Virus record (IMG/VR): IMGVR_UViG_3300044998_000753
Span: 1 to 34,258 of that record
Direction: 5' to 3' (one strand)
From: a virus
Length of the DNA stretch: 34,258 bases
Positions 16,501-25,708 of the stretch are shown piece after piece. Within the stretch, counting starts at the first letter, position 1, and the number at the start of each line of letters is the position of its first letter. The translations under genes were made by a program, and so were the position numbers. A model generated the notes under the pieces. It saw nothing but the letters and a program-made list of their open reading frames with translations, was not told the origin of the DNA and ran no database searches.

Positions 16501-19500
16501 TGTCGATTTCGTTTGATGATCTCATTCCGAAGCAACCGGGGGCCTCAGCGGCCCCCTCGCCGCTTTCACCCGAGGAGAGGGATATCGCTATTCGCACGAT
16601 ATATGGCGAAGCCGCGAGGGAGAGCCCGGAGGGAAAAGCGGCGGTAGCGGCGGTTATTCGTAACCGTTTACGCACGGGAAGGTGGGGCAAGAGTGTCAGC
16701 GATGTGGTGTTGGCGCAGAATCAATTCGAGCCGTGGAATACGCCAGAGGGACAGGCGAGGATGGAGGCACTTCGTGCCGATGATCCCGTGTATCAGGAGA
16801 TAGGAAGCTACGTCGATGATGTGTTCGGAGGAAGAAGGCCAGACCCCACGGGAGGTGCTACCCATTTCTTCGCGCCCCGTGCTCAGGCTGCCCTCGGTAG
16901 AAATGTGCCGGCGTGGGCGAGAGGACAGCAAGGGCGGCCGATTGGAAATCACACGTTCTACGCCCCGGAAGGAAGAGTCACGGACAGCGGGCCGAACTTC
17001 GATGACCTTGTGCCTGGAGGCGCGCCGAGCGGTGCGCAAGGTGGAGAAAGCGGCATCTCGTTCGAAGATCTCATTCCTCAGAACCCGGCGGCACAAGGAC
17101 AGGCGAGGGCTGTTCCAGGAGGACAAGTAGCGCAGTTCGGTTCTCCCGGCGCGGAGCTTGTTCAAGCGGAATGGCCCTCGCCGCCCGTTCCGCAGGCGAC
17201 GCAAGAGAATAGTCTTGCTGCCGATGCAATTAGGCAGCTTGGTGGTGGAGGTTGGAAAGGGCTTGGAAGTACAATTCGCGGCGTGGGTGCCGCAGCGCAA
17301 GTTCTTGGTGAATACACCACGACGCCAATTATTAATGCTCTACTCGGCACTACGTTTAAGACTCAGAATCTACTTGATCCTGCGGCAGATGTTGTTGGTG
17401 GTGTTGGTGAGGGGTTGCAGTCGAGAATTGATCCTGCAACAAAACAGATTATTAAAAAGAGTACACCGCAAGGTGATATCTTACGGCCGGAAACTTGGAG
17501 TTTTGGGGTTAATCCAAGTTTGCGGGGTTATGTTTTCCATGGGTTGGATGTTTTTGGTCAAATGCTGCCAACGGTCGCGGCCGCTATTGGCACATCAGGG
17601 CTCGGGCAAACGGCGTCGATGATTGCTGGAGCGGGAGTTGGTGGAGCGCAGGGTGGCGGTGCGGCGGTTGAAGAGGCGCGTCAGATTATTGATACGTTAT
17701 TCACCCAAGGAAAATTGGCCCAAACGTCGCCGTTGTACCATAGACTTTTGACTGAGGGAAAATCTCCCGCGGAAGCATTAGAGGAAACGAAAAGAAATGC
17801 AGAACTTGCTGCCTTTCTTCTCACAACTCCAGTGTCTGCTCTCGGCGGCGCGGCTACTGGGGCTATATTAAACCCTGCTGTACGGCTTGCTCCTGGGGGG
17901 CGTTTGATACAGGGTGTGGTGAAGGGGGTAGCGGGAGGGTTAGAAGAGGGTATTCAAGAAGTTGTCGAATCCGTACAGACTAGACAGGGAGTAAATTTGG
18001 CGACTGGAACACAAATTCCAGTAACAGAGGGAACGTTTGGCGATTTTGTTCTAGGGGCTTTGGGAGGAGGAACTACTGCCGCCGCTGGTGGGGTTGCTAC
18101 TCGCCCCCTTATGCCGGCGCGCCGCCCGGAGCTGTCGCCCGAGGTATTGGAGCATTATCTGCAAACGGCGAGCCAAGGTCCCGTGCCGGATACGGTTATA
18201 TTCTCGGCGGCAAGCGCCGAGCCGAGTCCGATTTGGTATTCGCAAGTGCGGCGGGTTATTGAGGAGAAAGGTCCGCAGGCGGCGAGCGGCGCGCAGTGGT
18301 TGGCGACGTTGGAAAATACGCCGGGGGTTAAGAGGGAAGAGATTAGCGATCTCGGTCTTGACTCTTATTTTTTGAATAGGGATAGAGTTACGAAAAATGA
18401 GGTTATTGGATATTTGGAGGAAAAGCAGATAGATGTGAAAGAGGTACTTCAAACGAGTATTGAGGGAGATCCTCGAGTTGGAGAATTGCGAGCGATGGCG
18501 CGCGGAGATGTGCCGTTCGATCGTGCTCGACATACAGAACTCATTGCGGCTCTAGATGGTATTCGTGATCCGCAGTATGAGGACTACATTGCGCCGGGGC
18601 CGCAAAAGAATTATCGCGAGTTACTCTTGATGACGCCTCGTAATCCCGAAGTTGTTCAAGCTGAACTAGAAGGAGACGTTGAGCGACAACGAGATTTACG
18701 AGAAACAGAATTTCGCGGCAGCCATTGGGATATGCCGAATGTAGTGGCGCATGTTCGTTCGACGGAACGAGTGGATAATACGAATACTCCTGTGTTGCAT
18801 ATTGAGGAGATTCAAAGCGACTGGCATCAACAGGGAAGGAAACGGGGGTATCGCGGAGCTCCTTTAACACCACAAGATATTGATTTCGAACAAGTTTCGT
18901 TGTCGGATGCTCAGACTGATTTAGGGTCTATGATTGATTCACATCTTGTACCATATAGACAGGCACGCGGTATCGACCTTAATGCGCCAGTTATACGTTA
19001 TCGCTTAAAGGGTTCAACTTTGGGGTGGAGTTACCTTTTTGATCCGCAAACAACCAGATATGATGCTTTTACAGAAGGCGTAAATACGATAGGAAGTGAA
19101 ATTTTTAATGAAGCGAAAAGACGTCAAGATGGTGTAGTGGTTGGTCCGTTCAAGACGGCGTGGCCGGAGCTTGCGTTTAAGAGGATGCTTCGGTGGGCGG
19201 CGGATAATGGGTATAAACGAATTACGTGGACCACGGGGAAGCTCGCGGGAGATTATGCCGCGGGCGGCTTACCGGCGATTCATGCGGCGCGGAAGGGGCT
19301 TGTTGAGTTCTATGATAAAATTGTGCCGGGAATTGCGAAGAAGTGGGCGAAGAAACTTGGAGGAAGTGTCGGCACGACGATGATTCCCGTGCCGCGAGCG
19401 GCGCCGAGGCTTGCGGTTGGATATGGTACCGATGGAACCTTTGCTATTTATGATGAGAATGATTTGATTATTGCTGATGGTTTCAATACTCGGGGGGAAG

Positions 19501-22500
19501 CTTATAATGCCAAAAGGGAAATTATGAACCGTACTACAAATAAGGATACTCCGGTTTGGTATATAGATATTCCGCCGACGGCGCAGTCAATTGTCCGGCG
19601 TGGTCTGCCGATGTATTCGGCAACGGGTCCGAGGACGGCGGAGTTTGTTGCGCCGGCATCAAGCGGCTCGGCGCAGGCGCCGCAGAATATGCGCGATCCG
19701 CAATACTTGCGCGCCGGGAGGAAAATGGCCGAGGTACTTCAAAGTTTGATTCGGCAAATGAAGATTGATGCGTCGATTCGAATTCATCTTTCAGACGCGC
19801 ATCCAGATTATCACGGGTGGGTTACTCCGAGGCGCGACGGCAGCTATGATCTGTATGTGAATCCGACGACGCATGTTAATCCGGGAGCCATGTGGGCGAC
19901 GGCGGCGCATGAGTTCGGTCATATTGTAATGTTTGAAAAGTTCGCGAAGGCGCCAGATAAGGTTAAGGTGGAAATCGAGGCAGCGTTTGAGCGGTGGCGA
20001 GAGGCTAATTCTAGCCCTAATCGAAACATCCAACAGTTGCTGCGGACGAGAGATAATGCGATTGTTAATTATTATAATATGAGAGGGGATGCACAGTTTC
20101 CTCTTTATATGCTCACTCCGGAGCATAGAAAGTATTATAGTTCATTCGAAGAATGGTTCGCGGAACAGGTTGCTCGTTGGGCGACGACGAGTGATTGGGC
20201 GCTAACTGTTGTTGATAAGTTTTTTGAGAATCTAGGTAAGTGGGTTCGGAAAGTTGTGGAGGCAGCGTATAAGAAATTCGGATTGGAGTTTAGAGCCGAG
20301 CCCGTGATGCAGCAATGGTTGGATTCGTTTATTACTGAAGGTCCGGCCTTTATGCACGAGTTGATGCCGGAGCTTCATCAACGAACGAGGGAGGCGAATC
20401 AGGGGGCTCTTGATGCGACTCTAGGGGATGGTGTGGTAGAGGCCGCGCCGCGCGCGCCCGGCACGCAGACGATAGAAGATGCCACGTATCAGGTTGTTGA
20501 TGGTGGCAGAGAGACGCATGGGCCGCAGATTCGCGAACGCGCGGCGCATGTGGATAATTGGCATAAGTATTATAAGTATTGGAAGGGGCTAGACCAGCTC
20601 GCGGCGGTTAATCCGAATTTTGCTCCATTGCTCCGGTATAAGGAGAGAATGGATGAGATGCATAATGAGACGAGTCAAATATATGACAAGGCGATTGAGT
20701 TGCTGAAGGCTTGGCGCTCGTTAGGTAAGAAGAGGGGGGAAAGTATTGTCGCCGCGCTGGATGATATTGTGAATATGCGGTATCGTACGGATGATGAAAT
20801 TCAAAGGGGGATCGCGCGGCATCCGACGCAGGAGGAGCTTCAGGCAATATATCGAGAGCATCGAGTGGATCAAGAATCGGCGCGGATGATTCAGAGATTG
20901 AATCAGATGTTCGATGCATTTTTGCAATTAACGGCGGATAATGCGAGGGCGGAGGCGCAGAGGTTGATTACTGATCCGCAAAAACTCGCGGAACGCCTAG
21001 ACAAGATTAATACGCAGGTGAGGAATTTGCGCCGGCGGCCGTATTTTCCCTTCTATCGTTTCGGCCGGCACTTCGTCCATGTGAGGGATGCCGCGGGGAA
21101 TACTGTGCATTTCGAAACGACGGAGCGGAGGGGATTGCGTTCCGCGGAACGGATGCAGGAGATTAAGGCGAAAGAGCTTCGAGAGGCATTCCCGGATGCG
21201 ACGGTTGAAGTGGGGGCGCTGCCGGAGGTGGCGGAACCGTTTATCGGAATGCCGCCGGCTCTTTTAGAATCTATCGCAAACGAGTTGAATTTGAGTCAAG
21301 AGCAAAGGGATGCAATCCAACAGTTGCAATTTGAGATGAGTCCGGCGAATAGCTTTAAGCATAGGTTTCAGCATAAGAACTATATGCCTGGATATTCGAT
21401 GGACTTCAAACGGGCGTTTGCAAATTATTTCTTCTACGGCGGCAAGCACTATGCGAGGACGAAGTATGCGTGGGAACTTCGAGGATTGATCCGCGCCGCG
21501 AGGGGGGTTGGAGGAAATAAAGCCGCATATGTTGCAGACTATATGCAGGATCATTTAGAGAATACGGTACTGAATGCGAAGGGGGATATTGGAGGGGTAA
21601 AAGCGGCAGCCTTTATTTGGTTCCTCGGATTCTCTCCCGCGGCGGCAGCGATTAATATGTCGCAAGTGCCGCTTGTATCGTATCCGTTTCTTGCCGCGAA
21701 GTTTGGAGGAATAGGTTTTGGGGATGCAAGGGCGACAAGAGCTCTCCTCGATGCCATGCGAATTGAGACGTTTCTGCCGAGGAATAAGTTTAAGGAAAGG
21801 GATGATTTCCTCGCGCGAGCGATGGAGTATGGAATTACAACGGGCCGCATAACGGATACGCAGGCGCATGAACTCGCTGGTGCGACGCAGGCGGAAAACT
21901 TGTTTGTGGGTTTCGGGGGAAATGCGGCGCAGAGGGTGGCGCAAACGATTCTGGAAAAATCGGCGTGGATGTTTGAGAAGGCGGAACAGTTTAATCGGCG
22001 CCTTACATTCCGTGCCGCGCTTGATCTCGCGCAGGCGCACCCGAATGCGCAGGCGGTAAAGGATGCGACGAATTTGTATAAGGATGAAATATTGACGTTG
22101 CGGAATAAGGGGTTTACTGAAGCGGAAGCTGCGGCCGTTGTTACGGCGATTCATGCGACGATGGAGACGCAGTTTAATTATAATCGGTGGGCACGGCCTC
22201 GATTTGTTAGAGGCAAATTTACTGGCACCCTTTTTATATATAAGAAGTATTTGCAATCGATGCTTGCGGTGATGGGGCAGAATAAGTCTGATGTGATGCC
22301 AAGGGCATTTCTCATGATGGCCATGATGGGAGGCCTCATGGGATTGCCGGGGATGGAGGATTTGACGGAAATCCTAAAGGCTCTCGGACATCATTTATTC
22401 GGGAGAGATTTCGATCTGAAGGATGAAACGAGGGAGTTTGTGCTGGAGCAGTTTAATGGTCGCGTGCCGCCAGATATCGTGCTCCATGGGCTGGCGCGAA

Positions 22501-23342
22501 GGGGCTTCGGCATACCTGCAATGTTGGATATGATGGGAGGAGTTTCAACGGGGCGCGGACTGGGAAGGGGTTTGCATCCAGGAGCAGGGCACTTCGTTCC
22601 CGCGCCGAGCTTTGATTTGTCCCGCAACTTATCTATGGGCCAGCTTTCGCCGATACCTCTTGAGGCGTTGATCGGGCCGCCTATGGGGCAGCAGCAAGCA
22701 TGGATGCAGATGAATGCACTTCAACGAGGGGCCGGGCCGGTTTTCGGTACAGGCTTTGCCCTCTTTCATGCGCTGCGGGATTTTAATTCCGATCCTACGG
22801 ATTTTAAGAGGTGGGAAAGGATTATGCCGAGGGCGCTTGCGAGTGGGTCGAGAGCGTATCGGAGTTTCTCGGAGGGGAGAGAAAGGACGCGCGGCGGGGT
22901 TAATGCGGGGAGTACGGTGGTGCGGTATGATCCGAGAGATCCAGAGCAGATGGCGGAGATTCTCGCACAAGCAATGGGCTTCGCGCCGACCCGACTTAAT
23001 GCTCGTTGGGAGCAACTGATTGAAGAGAGAAAACAACAGGCCTATTACGATACCCAGCGCGCGATGCTCTTGAGGCAAATGTTCGATGCGCGCCTCGGAG
23101 GAGATGAGAGGGAACAGGAGAGGGTTGTAAAGGCGATACAGAGGTTTAATTCGAGATTGCCGCCGGAGGCGAGATCGAAATCCATTACGGGGGAGGTGGT
23201 ACGAAGGTCGATGGCGAGCCGGATGCGGGAGCGACAGGCGCGGGAGACTGGAGTTCCGACGCAGCGCACGGCACGGCCGATGGCGGAAAAGATTCGGCAG
23301 ATGTATCCGGAGGCGCAGATTGATCTCCGAGTGGTGCGTTAA
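16500..23342 (+). CDS. giant polyvalent ejection protein with SleB-like hydrolase
   Basis: This 2280-residue virion protein has the architecture of phage large polyvalent proteins thought to enter the cell with the DNA. Residues about 24-157 are a SleB-like cell-wall hydrolase: IRTIYGEAARESPEGKAAVAAV with E37 the likely catalytic Glu, then QFEPWN and HTFYAPEG. Motifs F-D/E-D-L-I/V-P recur at 5-10, 167-172 and 188-193. Residues about 235-540 are Ala/Gly-rich helices, candidate membrane-interacting segments. About 565-1040 carry signatures seen in such proteins: EEIQSDWHQQGRKRGY, PFKTAWPELAFKRMLRW. HEFGH (1137-1141) is a zinc-peptidase motif. About 1690-2090 form a helical region with FNRRLTF near 1832. 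The role at entry is inferred: cutting peptidoglycan, then acting in the cell. AGGAGG precedes the ATG. The gene ends six bases from the facing gene. Confidence 0.8.
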   Translation: MSISFDDLIPKQPGASAAPSPLSPEERDIAIRTIYGEAARESPEGKAAVAAVIRNRLRTGRWGKSVSDVVLAQNQFEPWNTPEGQARMEALRADDPVYQEIGSYVDDVFGGRRPDPTGGATHFFAPRAQAALGRNVPAWARGQQGRPIGNHTFYAPEGRVTDSGPNFDDLVPGGAPSGAQGGESGISFEDLIPQNPAAQGQARAVPGGQVAQFGSPGAELVQAEWPSPPVPQATQENSLAADAIRQLGGGGWKGLGSTIRGVGAAAQVLGEYTTTPIINALLGTTFKTQNLLDPAADVVGGVGEGLQSRIDPATKQIIKKSTPQGDILRPETWSFGVNPSLRGYVFHGLDVFGQMLPTVAAAIGTSGLGQTASMIAGAGVGGAQGGGAAVEEARQIIDTLFTQGKLAQTSPLYHRLLTEGKSPAEALEETKRNAELAAFLLTTPVSALGGAATGAILNPAVRLAPGGRLIQGVVKGVAGGLEEGIQEVVESVQTRQGVNLATGTQIPVTEGTFGDFVLGALGGGTTAAAGGVATRPLMPARRPELSPEVLEHYLQTASQGPVPDTVIFSAASAEPSPIWYSQVRRVIEEKGPQAASGAQWLATLENTPGVKREEISDLGLDSYFLNRDRVTKNEVIGYLEEKQIDVKEVLQTSIEGDPRVGELRAMARGDVPFDRARHTELIAALDGIRDPQYEDYIAPGPQKNYRELLLMTPRNPEVVQAELEGDVERQRDLRETEFRGSHWDMPNVVAHVRSTERVDNTNTPVLHIEEIQSDWHQQGRKRGYRGAPLTPQDIDFEQVSLSDAQTDLGSMIDSHLVPYRQARGIDLNAPVIRYRLKGSTLGWSYLFDPQTTRYDAFTEGVNTIGSEIFNEAKRRQDGVVVGPFKTAWPELAFKRMLRWAADNGYKRITWTTGKLAGDYAAGGLPAIHAARKGLVEFYDKIVPGIAKKWAKKLGGSVGTTMIPVPRAAPRLAVGYGTDGTFAIYDENDLIIADGFNTRGEAYNAKREIMNRTTNKDTPVWYIDIPPTAQSIVRRGLPMYSATGPRTAEFVAPASSGSAQAPQNMRDPQYLRAGRKMAEVLQSLIRQMKIDASIRIHLSDAHPDYHGWVTPRRDGSYDLYVNPTTHVNPGAMWATAAHEFGHIVMFEKFAKAPDKVKVEIEAAFERWREANSSPNRNIQQLLRTRDNAIVNYYNMRGDAQFPLYMLTPEHRKYYSSFEEWFAEQVARWATTSDWALTVVDKFFENLGKWVRKVVEAAYKKFGLEFRAEPVMQQWLDSFITEGPAFMHELMPELHQRTREANQGALDATLGDGVVEAAPRAPGTQTIEDATYQVVDGGRETHGPQIRERAAHVDNWHKYYKYWKGLDQLAAVNPNFAPLLRYKERMDEMHNETSQIYDKAIELLKAWRSLGKKRGESIVAALDDIVNMRYRTDDEIQRGIARHPTQEELQAIYREHRVDQESARMIQRLNQMFDAFLQLTADNARAEAQRLITDPQKLAERLDKINTQVRNLRRRPYFPFYRFGRHFVHVRDAAGNTVHFETTERRGLRSAERMQEIKAKELREAFPDATVEVGALPEVAEPFIGMPPALLESIANELNLSQEQRDAIQQLQFEMSPANSFKHRFQHKNYMPGYSMDFKRAFANYFFYGGKHYARTKYAWELRGLIRAARGVGGNKAAYVADYMQDHLENTVLNAKGDIGGVKAAAFIWFLGFSPAAAAINMSQVPLVSYPFLAAKFGGIGFGDARATRALLDAMRIETFLPRNKFKERDDFLARAMEYGITTGRITDTQAHELAGATQAENLFVGFGGNAAQRVAQTILEKSAWMFEKAEQFNRRLTFRAALDLAQAHPNAQAVKDATNLYKDEILTLRNKGFTEAEAAAVVTAIHATMETQFNYNRWARPRFVRGKFTGTLFIYKKYLQSMLAVMGQNKSDVMPRAFLMMAMMGGLMGLPGMEDLTEILKALGHHLFGRDFDLKDETREFVLEQFNGRVPPDIVLHGLARRGFGIPAMLDMMGGVSTGRGLGRGLHPGAGHFVPAPSFDLSRNLSMGQLSPIPLEALIGPPMGQQQAWMQMNALQRGAGPVFGTGFALFHALRDFNSDPTDFKRWERIMPRALASGSRAYRSFSEGRERTRGGVNAGSTVVRYDPRDPEQMAEILAQAMGFAPTRLNARWEQLIEERKQQAYYDTQRAMLLRQMFDARLGGDEREQERVVKAIQRFNSRLPPEARSKSITGEVVRRSMASRMRERQARETGVPTQRTARPMAEKIRQMYPEAQIDLRVVR

Positions 23343-23348
23343 TATTTT

Positions 23349-24560
23349 CTATTGATGCAAGCGGGGGGCGAGGGAGAGGCCTCGGACCCCGTTTTGCTGG
23401 GTGATTTGAAAGATGTCGCCTTCGATAGCTATTCGAAGGGATTGCTTAAAGGCGGCCTCGGACATTGTTTTGAATACGCATTGATATAGGTCTTTCGCTG
23501 TGATCCATTTATAGGCTCGAACATATGGAATTAACTCGGCAACGTGTTGCGCTTCGTCAACCACCCCTACGGATTCGAATACCTTTAGCATGTGTGGTTC
23601 GACGTCGGTTAGTATCTGGTCGGCCTCGATTAAATCGTCGGGATGGATGAGTAAGTCGTTGCGCTTCGCGGCGGCGAGGACGATGGCGAGTTTGTGCATG
23701 TGAGTTTGTTTGCGGGCGATATATCCGCTATATTTATCTGAGGCCATATGGATTGGACGATTTTGCCACAACCTCGTATACCAGTTGCGCCCCCATTCTC
23801 TCGCATCGGGGTGCAGTTTATATTCCCCCACCATCATGCTTATTTGCGTCAGGTCGTCGATGAGCTTTTCTTGAAATTCGTAATACTCGCGGCCGGGAAT
23901 TATCTCGTCGGGATATGGGATAAATTCCCGTTTGGTATCCCCATAGATGAAGATGATGCGAGACGTCAGGCCGCCACCGATCATTGCCTTCGGGAAGTTT
24001 TCTGCAAGCCATGTTGGGGTGGTGCAGCCGATGAGGTTTACCCATGGGTTCGTTATTTTTGTATTACCTGTGGTTTTTGTATCATGGCCCCACTCGCCGA
24101 TTTGTCCGTCCCAGAGGCTTATCATAACATCACCTAAGACTCGGTCGTCCATTTTGAGGAAGGTACCGAGTTCTGAAACGGCCATACTAATTGCACTCAT
24201 CGGTATCGGTTTCACGGATTCGTCTTCGGAGACTTTTACATATTCTATTGCTTCTTCTAAACTCTTGGTCATCGCTTGCCAAGTCGCAGATTGCGGGCCG
24301 AACTTTATTCCGGGTACTTTTGAAAGAAGGTTCACGCCGATGTTTGCTGTCGTGGACTTTGCGACGATGCCGGGCGGGCCGACCATTATGATATAAAAGT
24401 TTGGAGTCCATTGGAATTTTCTCATGTCGATCCAGACGCGCCGACGCAGAGCGCCAGCGATTGTCCACACGCCGGTCCAGAAATGGAAGATAGTTGGCGA
24501 TTCGGTGTCGCGAGTGTGTTGGATGTAGGCGCGAAGCCAGTTCGAAAAGTGGCGCGGCAT
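23349..24560 (-). CDS. DUF3987-like replicative helicase/ATPase
   Basis: This 403-residue protein resembles the DUF3987 group of phage and plasmid helicase-like ATPases. The start FSNWLRAYIQHTRDTESPTIFHFWTG leads into an ATPase core with GPPGIVAKST (61-70), a P-loop where the expected Gly before Lys is Ala. It is probably the replicative DNA helicase; no separate primase domain is present. The last about 60 residues resemble a winged-helix region. The ATG is preceded by GAGGGGG about ten bases upstream inside a small hairpin (CGAGG-GGGCT-CCTCG), which could restrict translation. It is the last gene of the replication operon. Confidence 0.75.
   Translation of the reverse strand: MPRHFSNWLRAYIQHTRDTESPTIFHFWTGVWTIAGALRRRVWIDMRKFQWTPNFYIIMVGPPGIVAKSTTANIGVNLLSKVPGIKFGPQSATWQAMTKSLEEAIEYVKVSEDESVKPIPMSAISMAVSELGTFLKMDDRVLGDVMISLWDGQIGEWGHDTKTTGNTKITNPWVNLIGCTTPTWLAENFPKAMIGGGLTSRIIFIYGDTKREFIPYPDEIIPGREYYEFQEKLIDDLTQISMMVGEYKLHPDAREWGRNWYTRLWQNRPIHMASDKYSGYIARKQTHMHKLAIVLAAAKRNDLLIHPDDLIEADQILTDVEPHMLKVFESVGVVDEAQHVAELIPYVRAYKWITAKDLYQCVFKTMSEAAFKQSLRIAIEGDIFQITQQNGVRGLSLAPRLHQ
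23365..23395 (+). terminator. convergent-end terminator for the late operon
   Basis: GGGG-CGAGG (23365-23373) pairs with CCTCG (23380-23384) and, after a two-base bulge, CCCC (23387-23390), with a six-base loop and then GTTTT (23391-23395). It lies 23 bases after the last + strand stop and inside the 3' end of the opposite gene. It therefore likely ends late transcription while being coding on the other strand. Confidence 0.65.
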
Positions 24561-24577
24561 TTACGAGGAGCCCCCTC
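24561..24577 (-). promoter_or_regulatory. ribosome site inside a small hairpin
   Basis: On the - strand, CGAGG, a five-base GGGCT loop and CCTCG form a short hairpin that contains the G-rich ribosome site of the helicase-like gene, three bases before its ATG. No unsequestered site is seen nearer to the start. Sequestration of the site is inferred from pairing only. Confidence 0.35.
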
Positions 24578-24590
24578 GGGATGTCGGGTT

Positions 24591-24626
24591 AAGTGGGCAA
24601 GGGATGGCGCTACCCTTGCCCCATTT
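24591..24626. repeat. GC-rich intergenic hairpin of the GGGCAAGGG type
   Basis: GGGCAAGGG (24595-24603) pairs exactly with CCCTTGCCC (24613-24621) around a nine-base loop, with further A-T pairs outside. It lies between the polymerase half and the helicase gene. It resembles the hairpins at 7193-7230 and 34172-34212. There is no long T-run on either strand, so termination strength is doubtful; RNA processing is an alternative. Confidence 0.6.
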
Positions 24627-25395
24627 ACGCAGCCTCCTTAAGGTCCACTTTCTTGCAGTCGCCCCAAGATGTTTCGCTCATAGCTAGGCCCCACGGAATT
24701 ATAAGAGGATCATCATAGGGAATCGGTACGGCTAATGCCTCGACGATACCCTTATAGGTCCAGCCATTATGATGTTTTGGCATTTGGAATACAAGAGAGT
24801 CGTGTACTTGTAATAGGTCCTCACAATAGGGGTATTTTTCGAGAAGCTGCATTTCCCCATAATACGTCGTAAGGCCGACAGTACTCTGAGGTATCCATGC
24901 AAGGGCCTCGGTGAAGCACTGGTCGGGCCGGTCGAAATAGACGCGGCGGAAACCGAATTTGTTGTAAACGGTTTTCGAGGAGTCAAGGGCCTTTTGAACG
25001 CGGCCGTGGAAGTTGTGTTTGATGCCCGGATGGAGGCTGAACCAACGGCGCTGGAAGTCTTCGGCCTCGCGCACGGTCCAGCCGAGGACCATAGCCATCG
25101 CCCTTCCAGAGCCACCATAATTCGTTAAATGCACCGCCTGTTTGCATTGTTTGCGTTTGCTCTTCCACGCATGACTCTGAGGTTCGAGTCGGGCGAAGCT
25201 CGCCCCCCACATGTCCTCGGCGTTCTTCGCATGAACATCGAGACCCGCGCGGAATGCCGCTTTTAGGTCTTCATCCTCTGCCTCCCACGCCACCACCTGG
25301 GCGTCGGCGCCGGCGAGGTCGGCGTCGAACAACACATAGCCGGGATCGGGAGTGAAGAGTTTACGAACGTTTGGTAAAACTATTTTCGAAGTCAT
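24625..25395 (-). CDS. DNA polymerase family A, catalytic (palm/fingers) half
   Basis: This 256-residue protein is the C-terminal half of a split family A polymerase. It opens with KIVLPNVRKLFTPDPGY, which in intact enzymes follows the NLQN motif. Motif A is FDADLAGAD with catalytic D26; the usual Glu of motif A is Asp here (D31). The fingers helix has R81, K85 and Y93-G94, spaced as R754, K758 and Y766 of E. coli Pol I. Motif C is QVHDSLVF with D199. All catalytic residues are present, so it should be active when paired with the first half. Start at 25395 is chosen because AGGA lies eight bases upstream and upstream residues are unlike polymerases. It overlaps the winged-helix gene by 35 bases. 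Confidence 0.9.
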   Translation of the reverse strand: MTSKIVLPNVRKLFTPDPGYVLFDADLAGADAQVVAWEAEDEDLKAAFRAGLDVHAKNAEDMWGASFARLEPQSHAWKSKRKQCKQAVHLTNYGGSGRAMAMVLGWTVREAEDFQRRWFSLHPGIKHNFHGRVQKALDSSKTVYNKFGFRRVYFDRPDQCFTEALAWIPQSTVGLTTYYGEMQLLEKYPYCEDLLQVHDSLVFQMPKHHNGWTYKGIVEALAVPIPYDDPLIIPWGLAMSETSWGDCKKVDLKEAA

Positions 25396-25708
25396 GCCAC
25401 TTGTCCTTCTTGCGGGCAATATACTTATCAGTTGACGCGTTTTGTGTTTTCCCCTTGACTACACGAATCGTGTCGACGACAAGGGGGACGTTGTTGGATA
25501 AAAGGGCGCGCCGGATTCTATGGATATGTACGGCAAGAGAGCGCTGGCTGACAGGAAAGGCTGTAGTGTCGACGCCGCACGGGTGGGCGTTTAGGAGCAT
25601 ATCGAGTATAATGGATTCGGCGGGACGGAGTTTGAGCCAGCGGTACATGAGGCTGCGAGGGAAATAGGGCGCGCCGCAGTTGGGGCAGCAGGAGTTTATT
25701 TGGATCAT
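25361..25708 (-). CDS. CPxCG plus OmpR-type winged-helix DNA-binding protein
   Basis: This 115-residue protein begins with a CPNCG knuckle (CCPNCGAPY) and continues into a winged-helix domain like the effector domain of OmpR regulators (LRPAESIILDMLL, then SLAVHIHRIRRALLSNNVP and a wing VVDTIRVVKG). There is no receiver domain. Only one Cys pair is visible, so a full zinc ribbon is doubtful. A DNA-binding regulatory role is inferred. It starts with a four-base ATGA overlap with the dUTPase stop and lies between the two polymerase halves. Confidence 0.7.
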   Translation of the reverse strand: MIQINSCCPNCGAPYFPRSLMYRWLKLRPAESIILDMLLNAHPCGVDTTAFPVSQRSLAVHIHRIRRALLSNNVPLVVDTIRVVKGKTQNASTDKYIARKKDKWHDFENSFTKRS

